Shown here: positions 1-3,705 of the stretch, one piece after another
Layout of the letters: each line of letters starts with the position of its first letter
Position numbering within the stretch: the stretch's first letter is position 1
Assembly (NCBI GenBank): GCA_017550055.1
Contig: JAFYMM010000029.1
Location: 1-5,468 of the forward strand
Direction of reading: 5' to 3'
Source: Paludibacteraceae bacterium
GTDB taxonomy: Bacteria > Bacteroidota > Bacteroidia > Bacteroidales > Paludibacteraceae
Length of the DNA: 5,468 nt
Notes under the pieces: generated by a model
What the model saw: the letters and a program-made list of their open reading frames with translations, nothing else
Told to the model about the DNA's origin: nothing
Databases searched by the model: none
Program-made: the position numbers and the translations under genes

Positions 1-21
1 AAATAAAAATATCTTTTTCAT
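1..21 (-). CDS. 5' end of a probable exported protein gene, cut by the window edge
   Basis: An ATG at 21-19 on the minus strand opens seven codons, MKKIFLF, before the window ends. A start, two lysines and then hydrophobic residues is how a signal peptide begins, and it closely resembles MRKILFF at the start of the lipoprotein gene just upstream. The ATG lies 56 bases after that gene's stop codon, on the same strand, and the gap is almost pure A/T. I infer a second envelope protein, perhaps a paralogue in the same transcription unit. Nothing about its function is visible, and seven codons could be chance. Confidence 0.45.
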
Positions 22-77
22 AGTTTTTAATTTTTTTAATATTTAACAAAAATTTAATTTATGTGTTAAATTGTTTT

Positions 78-842
78 TTATGGACAAACAGGACGAATAG
101 AATATCCAGCACACCTACTATTATCACTAATACGAATAGATTTATCATCAATATAAAAAATCAAATAATAAGCATAAAAATTATGGGAGTCATTAACTTT
201 ATTAGACCAATAATAACCACGAGTCGTTACATATCTCTGTTCAGTTTCTTTTCCTTCCACATCTGTATGTATTTCTCCCGCAGCTGGCAAAAAGATATTT
301 CGTTCCGTATACCCCTCAACTGTTGATGTTACTTTATATCCAACTACCCTATTTTGAATAGTTTTTTCCCATGTACAAAAATTAATAAGTTCTTGAAATT
401 CCTCTGGGGTTGGCATTCTCCATTTTCCTTTCCAATTTACATAGGCTGCATCATCAGCTCGATCAAGAACCTTCTTATTGTCTGCAAATCCAGGATAACA
501 ATCTTCATCATCCGTATATTTAGTTAAAAAATCCGATATTGACAAAGCTTCTTTCTGATATTTGTAAGATTTCCAATTATATTTACTTTTAGGTTGTGTT
601 TCAGCCCATGCAAAATAATCACCATAATCTTCAGGTGTTTCAGCTCCAACATTACAAGTTGCCCATTTTACAGACAATCCTAAATCAACATATTCATGAC
701 CATTTTCAACACCAATACCTGTGTCTATTTCAGATTCTGAGTCTTCAACTTCAGGCTTTTGAGATTCTACACCTGAATTTGGTGTTTGTTCACAACCAAT
801 AAAAACAAATAAAATTAAAACAAAAAATAAAATCTTTCTCAT
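78..842 (-). CDS. lipoprotein with a FISUMP-type (Fibrobacter major paralogous-like) domain
   Basis: This 254-residue protein starts with a short basic end and a hydrophobic stretch (residues 4-15) that runs into a lipobox, F-I-G-C, with Cys17 as the likely lipidated residue. Phe at the -3 position is slightly unusual. Residues 18-46 form an acidic, Ser/Glu-rich linker. From about residue 49 to the end it shows the hallmarks of the FISUMP-type family common in Bacteroidetes: HEYVDLGLSVKWATCNVGA (49-67), YGDYFAWAET (73-82), DDAAYVNWKGKWRMPTPEEF (130-149), a short run NIFLPAAGE (182-190), GYYWS (209-213) and a closing SIRPVCP. Members are usually surface or periplasmic lipoproteins, and no enzymatic role is established. 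It lies 66 bases downstream of the 87-residue gene on the same strand and may share its transcript. No Shine-Dalgarno sequence is seen, as is normal for the phylum. The gene is clearly richer in A/T than uvrA or the DUF4831 gene. Family assignment is from memory of the motifs. Confidence 0.88.
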   Translation of the reverse strand: MRKILFFVLILFVFIGCEQTPNSGVESQKPEVEDSESEIDTGIGVENGHEYVDLGLSVKWATCNVGAETPEDYGDYFAWAETQPKSKYNWKSYKYQKEALSISDFLTKYTDDEDCYPGFADNKKVLDRADDAAYVNWKGKWRMPTPEEFQELINFCTWEKTIQNRVVGYKVTSTVEGYTERNIFLPAAGEIHTDVEGKETEQRYVTTRGYYWSNKVNDSHNFYAYYLIFYIDDKSIRISDNSRCAGYSIRPVCP

Positions 843-908
843 AAATAAAATTTTTTATAATTTACAATTTATAATAATTAACTTAATATCAAAAACACAC
901 CTACATAT

Positions 909-1172
909 TTAATCATTAAATATTAAATCTTCATATTTACAAAGAATCTCATCTAATTCTGATGAAGTAGCCGACAGATCATATTTACGTTCAATAGTAA
1001 CAGCTTCTTGATCACTCATTAAAGAATGTAATTTTTCATAAATTAAAGAAACAAGATTTGAATTAGGATTATCAACCTCTTGTAAATAATAAGCTTTTGT
1101 AAATTTTACTGATTCATTGATACCATTCATCAATCTTTCAAAAATAGCAGCGGCTTTTTCTCTTTTCGTCAT
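909..1172 (-). CDS. small hypothetical protein, 87 residues
   Basis: I do not recognise this protein. It begins MTKREKAAAIFERLMNGINESV, has no signal peptide or membrane segment, and is probably cytoplasmic. The residue pattern suggests mostly alpha helix: an amphipathic basic helix at about 1-28, a middle helix at about 40-63 (LVSLIYEKLHSLMSDQEAVT), and an acidic C-terminal helix ending ELDEILCKYEDLIFND. It has a single cysteine near the C-terminus and no recognisable DNA-binding or catalytic motif. It is AT-rich like the downstream lipoprotein gene, and the 66-base gap with no terminator suggests they could be co-transcribed. The first ATG was taken as the start because the stretch before it is AT-rich and non-coding. 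A clean frame with protein-like composition supports a real gene, but a spurious reading frame is possible. Confidence 0.6.
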   Translation of the reverse strand: MTKREKAAAIFERLMNGINESVKFTKAYYLQEVDNPNSNLVSLIYEKLHSLMSDQEAVTIERKYDLSATSSELDEILCKYEDLIFND

Positions 1173-1260
1173 AAATTATAAATTTAATTTTTCTCCTACT
1201 CTATTTTAGGATTTTCGGATTCGTCCCAGTTCTGTAAAATTAAATTAGATGCAGACACAG

Positions 1261-1292
1261 AAAAAGCATAGAACTTCTTTAAAATGCTTTTT
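1261..1292. terminator. possible weak bidirectional terminator hairpin
   Basis: The arms AAAAAGCAT (1261-1269) and ATGCTTTTT (1284-1292) are perfect 9-bp inverted repeats around a 14-base loop, so a T-run follows the stem on either strand. The stem has only two G/C pairs, so it would be weak. On the minus strand it would lie between the non-coding RNA terminator and the 87-residue gene. No clear minus-strand promoter was found in 1173-1421, and this stretch otherwise holds nothing I can support. Confidence 0.3.
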
Positions 1293-1421
1293 CCATACAC
1301 ATAAAATTATAGCGTATACATCAGTAATGCGTTATCTTTTCATAGGCAATATCTGTTTTTCAATTTTTATTTTCTATAATATTCATAATAGCGAAGCATA
1401 CCACTACTTACAAATAAGCAC

Positions 1422-1457
1422 AAAAAAAACGTGGAACTCGACTGTTGTCGTTCCACG
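1422..1457 (-). terminator. strong intrinsic terminator of the non-coding RNA
   Basis: On the minus strand CGTGGAAC (1457-1450) pairs perfectly with GTTCCACG (1437-1430), followed directly by eight Ts (1429-1422). The loop can itself close as GAC-AACA-GTC. The first three stem bases (1457-1455) are also the last three of the basal rod helix, so terminator and rod compete for them. The direction of the T-run fixes transcription on the minus strand. Confidence 0.9.
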
Positions 1458-1729
1458 CTTTGAGGCTGTCGCATTGCCCAATGTATTAGAACAACAACGC
1501 GAAGCCCACGCCGATATGTTATTTTACACCCCAACGGATGACGCATACACATATACGCCACCTCGCAGGTTAGTTTATAACAAACCCGTAGGACATCTAT
1601 CGTTGTTAAGCCCTGAATACATTTAGAAACTGCGACATTTCAAAGCGTCAGAACAAAACGTTACAATAAACGTCTTTTTTCAATAAAATATACTACCCAC
1701 CCCGATATAACCCAATCGGCATGGTATTC
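1422..1729 (-). ncRNA. ssrS: structured non-coding RNA with a rod-like fold; candidate 6S RNA / Bacteroidales-1-type RNA
   Basis: A good promoter upstream and an intrinsic terminator at the end define a transcript of about 300 nt. Its core folds on paper into one long rod spanning 1455-1648. From the base inward the helices are 1640-1648 with 1455-1463 (9 bp), 1631-1637 with 1467-1473 (7 bp), 1616-1623 with 1480-1487 (8 bp), 1601-1607 with 1493-1499 (7 bp), 1587-1592 with 1505-1510 (6 bp, one G-U) and 1577-1582 with 1517-1522 (6 bp). Small internal loops separate them. About 80 nt of leader (1649-1729) holds two local hairpins. A 190-nt imperfect rod is what 6S RNA looks like; 6S RNA binds RNA polymerase holoenzyme and damps transcription in stationary phase. 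The Bacteroidales-1 motif, also described with a Bacteroidetes promoter and a terminator, is the other label I would test. RNase P, tmRNA and SRP signatures are absent. The RNA itself is well supported; the 6S identity and the gene symbol are inference. The 5' end is estimated, and a processed or shorter form starting near 1650 is possible. Confidence 0.75.
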
Positions 1730-1734
1730 AATCG

Positions 1735-1766
1735 CAAAGGTAAGAATTATTTTTTACATAAACAAA
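1735..1766 (-). promoter_or_regulatory. Bacteroidetes-type promoter for the non-coding RNA
   Basis: Reading the minus strand, TTTG (1766-1763) is followed by 20 bases and TACCTTTG (1742-1735), an exact match to the phylum's -33 TTTG / -7 TAnnTTTG consensus with normal spacing. Transcription should start about 5-8 bases further on, near 1727-1730. No start codon with a plausible protein follows, in keeping with an RNA gene. Confidence 0.8.
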
Positions 1767-1823
1767 TAATCACAAAACAAAAAACATCCTAACAAAATTC
1801 CCCATACCTCAAGTCTTCGTCAA

Positions 1824-1864
1824 TTTAGTTGAAAAGTCAATAAGAGAATCACTTTTAAACTAAA
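1824..1864. repeat. 14-bp imperfect inverted repeat (stem-loop)
   Basis: The arms tttagttgaaaagt (1824-1837) and acttttaaactaaa (1851-1864) are complementary at 13 of 14 positions around a 13-base loop. It lies upstream of the non-coding RNA promoter and no gene ends next to it, so a terminator role is not obvious. Confidence 0.55.
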
Positions 1865-1899
1865 AATAATTGCTCAAAACTGTGGTAGCGCGATATTGT

Positions 1900-1940
1900 A
1901 CCCCTGTCTTAGAGGGACGAGCCCAATGGGCGGAGGGGGT
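1900..1940. repeat. GC-rich nested hairpin in an AT-rich gap
   Basis: Outer arms acccc (1900-1904) and ggggt (1936-1940) enclose a perfect GCCCA-A-TGGGC palindrome (1921-1931) and a smaller CCCT/AGGG pairing (1902-1916). The island stands out against A/T-rich flanks. Its texture resembles the C-rich dispersed intergenic repeats I associate with Bacteroidales genomes, but that is from memory. Confidence 0.45.
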
Positions 1941-2010
1941 TATGTAAAGCAATGAATGTATTTCTTTTAACTAGCATAACAAAATTCCCCTATACCCCAC
2001 CTTAACTACA

Positions 2011-2076
2011 ACATACTATAAATATACTATAAATATACTATAAATATATGATAAACATACTATAAATATACTATAA
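2011..2076. repeat. six tandem 11-bp AT repeats
   Basis: Six units of 11 bp with consensus atatactataa run head to tail. Units 2, 3 and 6 are identical, units 1 and 5 read acatactataa, and unit 4 reads atatatgataa. The 11-bp period is close to one turn of the helix, so each unit presents the same face. On the minus strand each unit reads TTATAGTAT(A/G)T, and the junctions give TATATTTA, one base from the -7 box TAnnTTTG. It lies about 200 bp upstream of the DUF4831 promoter. No function is shown. Confidence 0.9.
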
Positions 2077-2174
2077 CCATACCTTCTAATAATTCCACCC
2101 AAACACAACTTCAACCTCTCGTTCTATCAAACTCTAACTAATTTCTGCAAATCAACATCAATTCTATAGAAAAA

Positions 2175-2223
2175 TTCCGTGCATTTCGCGAGAAATAAAA
2201 GTTATATCGAGCTTACGTAAATT
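2175..2223 (+). repeat. 49-bp dispersed repeat, copy 1
   Basis: This stretch begins ttccgtgcatttcgcgag and continues through ttatatcgagcttacgtaa. It aligns to the minus strand of 3425-3471 at about 40 of 49 columns with one gap. It lies about 55 bp upstream of the DUF4831 promoter. It looks like a dispersed intergenic repeat. Confidence 0.7.
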
Positions 2224-2278
2224 AACAAAAATTATGAATTATAAACTTAAATAGTCTTTGAGATTTAATCGAAAAAAT

Positions 2279-2309
2279 TTTGAATTATGAATTAAAATAA
2301 CTATCTTTG
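2279..2309 (+). promoter_or_regulatory. Bacteroidetes-type promoter for the DUF4831 gene
   Basis: TTTG (2279-2282), 19 bases, then TATCTTTG (2302-2309) match the TTTG / TAnnTTTG consensus exactly with usual spacing. Transcription should begin near 2315, leaving an untranslated leader of about 45 bases before the ATG at 2361. The leader has no Shine-Dalgarno sequence. The spacer contains aattatgaatta (2283-2294), a second exact copy of a 12-mer at 2230-2241. Confidence 0.8.
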
Positions 2310-2360
2310 CAGATTATATTTGTCTAAACAAAATATCAAACTAAAAACAACACCCAAAAT

Positions 2361-3425
2361 ATGAAAAATCTAACTCTAATCATTTTGTGCATCATACATT
2401 GTGTATTATGCATTCAATCAACGGCTCAAACATCCGTAACCCCATTCGACGCATCCAAAGACTATCTCAACGGCATCACATATTCACTCCCTAAAACAGA
2501 GTTAAACATAGTCATCACAGCCCGTTGCACTATTGAGAAACCCGGACCGTTCTACCAATATGCCGAACGCTATTTCGCAACAAAAGAGATAATTACAATC
2601 AACAACGAAACATGGCAAATCGACAACATCGAAATAAAATCCAATGCTATTGCCGACCCTAATCGCACTTTCCAAGTTGCAATCGACTCTCGCGGGGTGG
2701 CAAACAACATAACATACAGCCACGACAACATCATTGCAGGAGTGAATATTTTATCGAACGAGTCAGACAAGACCGAATCGACCACCCAATCCTCACTTCT
2801 CACTCCTCAAGCCTCATCTTCTTTCGATTACTCGGTTCTCAACGAAGACGCTCTCGTTGCTACCTCTATACCAAAAATGGCAGAAATGGTGGCTCGCCAA
2901 ATCTATCACATCCGCGAAAGCCGAACTGCTCTTCTATCTGCCGACCTTGACCAACTTCCTGATGGCAATGCGCTCAACACAATGCTCAACCGTCTCGATG
3001 CAGAAGAAGCAGAACTGCTCGCTTTCTTCATCGGCAAAAGCACAACTTACACAGTTACAAAAGAATACCGCATCACACCCGACGACGACCTCCAAGACTA
3101 TGTCATTGCTCGCATCAGCACTGCCGAAGGCTTAACCGAAGCCAGCAACGTCATCGGCGAACCTATCTACCTCGCTATCAAAGGCACATACTACAACGCC
3201 CCTCTCACCGACCCTAAAAAAGAGAAAGCCCCTAAAGGCTTCTACTACAACGTACCGGGCAAAGCTATTGTTACAGTAGATTTCGACGACATACACAAAA
3301 CAACAACCCTACCAATAGCTCAATTTGGCTATACCACATCCCTCGACGCTAAACTCACAAACAGTAAAACTACTAAAATAACTTTCAACCCCGAACTTGG
3401 CACTATCACCAAAATCGAAAAATAA
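2361..3425 (+). CDS. exported DUF4831-like protein
   Basis: This is a 354-residue protein of the Bacteroidetes-restricted DUF4831 type, judged from GITYSLPKTELNIVITARCTIEKPGPFYQYAERY (38-71), which carries the family-like Y-LPKT core and the GPFYQYAE motif, and from its length. Function is unknown. Residues 1-22 look like a Sec signal peptide, hydrophobic from 4 to 17 with likely cleavage after STA at 22. Cys10, Cys14 and Cys17 do not sit in a good lipobox, so a soluble periplasmic or outer-membrane-associated protein is more likely. A Ser/Thr-rich linker at about 137-154 separates an N-terminal domain from a C-terminal half with a charged helix (RLDAEEAELLAFFIGKSTTY, 211-230) and beta-rich segments such as KGFYYNVPGKAIVTVD (292-307). 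The start is fixed by the promoter and signal peptide. It has its own promoter, so it is probably monocistronic. Codons end in C more often than in the left-hand genes. Parts of the signal peptide and linker are encoded by low-complexity repeats. The family label is from memory. Confidence 0.85.
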   Translation: MKNLTLIILCIIHCVLCIQSTAQTSVTPFDASKDYLNGITYSLPKTELNIVITARCTIEKPGPFYQYAERYFATKEIITINNETWQIDNIEIKSNAIADPNRTFQVAIDSRGVANNITYSHDNIIAGVNILSNESDKTESTTQSSLLTPQASSSFDYSVLNEDALVATSIPKMAEMVARQIYHIRESRTALLSADLDQLPDGNALNTMLNRLDAEEAELLAFFIGKSTTYTVTKEYRITPDDDLQDYVIARISTAEGLTEASNVIGEPIYLAIKGTYYNAPLTDPKKEKAPKGFYYNVPGKAIVTVDFDDIHKTTTLPIAQFGYTTSLDAKLTNSKTTKITFNPELGTITKIEK

Positions 3426-3471
3426 ATAACGTGTGTTCGATATAATTTTATCTCTCACGGAATGCACGGAA
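3425..3471 (-). repeat. 49-bp dispersed repeat, copy 2 (inverted)
   Basis: On the minus strand this reads ttccgtgcattccgtgagag and continues to ttatatcgaacacacgttattt, matching copy 1 at about 40 of 49 columns. It starts at the last base of the DUF4831 stop codon, so gene and repeat are fused edge to edge. With copy 1 it forms an inverted pair around the gene and its promoter. Confidence 0.7.
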
Positions 3472-3498
3472 AATTTTGTTTATCTTTTGTTTATTTCC

Positions 3499-3590
3499 CA
3501 CAGATAACACAGATTTTATTGATTTTTGCCATCCGGATTTAATAATTCGCTCTTTGACTACGTCAAAATCGCTCTACGGATGACACAGAT
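3499..3590. repeat. structured intergenic element with three CACAGAT motifs
   Basis: CACAGAT occurs at 3499-3505, 3508-3514 and 3584-3590. Between them catccg (3530-3535) pairs with cggatg (3577-3582), two copies of tcgctct (3547-3553 and 3569-3575) flank a perfect hairpin TTTGAC-TAC-GTCAAA (3553-3567). No gene is visible. An 11-bp inverted repeat, gttcgatataa (3435-3445) and ttatatcgaac (3604-3614), encloses the whole element. It is most likely a dispersed non-coding repeat. Confidence 0.5.
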
Positions 3591-3605
3591 GCCATACGGC
3601 ATTTT
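3589..3605 (+). terminator. weak candidate terminator after the DUF4831 gene
   Basis: ATGCC (3589-3593) and GGCAT (3598-3602) form a 5-bp stem with an ATAC loop, followed by only four Ts. It lies 164 bases after the stop codon. It could end the DUF4831 transcript before uvrA, but the stem and T-run are short. Confidence 0.25.
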
Positions 3606-3625
3606 ATATCGAACTGACGTTAAAT
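3604..3625 (+). repeat. partial third copy of the 49-bp repeat
   Basis: ttatatcgaactgacgttaa matches the right half of copies 1 and 2 (TTATATCGA-C--ACGT core). It is in the same orientation as copy 1, so copies 2 and 3 form an inverted pair around 3472-3603. Confidence 0.55.
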
Positions 3626-3705
3626 ATCTTTTGAACGTAAATTTCCATAAATTAATCGTAAAAAACTACTAATGAATAATTAACGATAATTTATGTTCAC
3701 AAAAA

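Larger units (their letters stand above)
1790..1998. repeat. direct repeats flanking a non-coding segment
   Basis: The motif taacaaaattcccc occurs at 1790-1803 and again at 1977-1990, each followed by a near-identical (t)atacc continuation to 1810 and 1998. The 166 bases between them hold no gene, but contain the inverted repeat at 1824-1864 and the GC-rich hairpin at 1900-1940. The paired copies could be ends of a decayed small mobile unit or simply two copies of a dispersed intergenic repeat. No transposase is present. Confidence 0.5.

Noticed and set aside
63..326. 87-residue plus-strand frame opposite the lipoprotein gene
   Set aside because: It is a shadow of the lipoprotein coding strand, with a low-complexity Ile/Asn-rich peptide.
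843..908. Separate promoter for the lipoprotein gene
   Set aside because: Only TTG then TATAAATTG with short spacing was found, too far from consensus in DNA this AT-rich.
1367..1561. 64-residue minus-strand reading frame inside the RNA
   Set aside because: It lies in the rod and terminator, and its composition (MCMRHPLGCK..., VERQQSSSTFF) reflects helix sequence rather than a protein.
1249..1626. 125-residue plus-strand reading frame
   Set aside because: It runs antisense through the structured RNA and its terminator, has no promoter, and its peptide has no coherent domain. The RNA's paired arms explain the sequence better.
1422..1729. RNase P RNA, tmRNA or SRP RNA identity for the non-coding RNA
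   Set aside because: The RNase P GAGGAAAGTCC core, the tmRNA tRNA-like ends and the SRP GGAA tetraloop domain are not seen.
2011..2076. CRISPR array or plasmid iterons
   Set aside because: Units are 11 bp with no spacers, and no cas or replication-initiation gene is nearby.
3621..3705. Promoter for uvrA (TATCTTTTG near 3625, TAAATTTC near 3636)
   Set aside because: Each candidate -7 box deviates from TAnnTTTG and none has a TTTG at 19-21 bases upstream, so no promoter is called.
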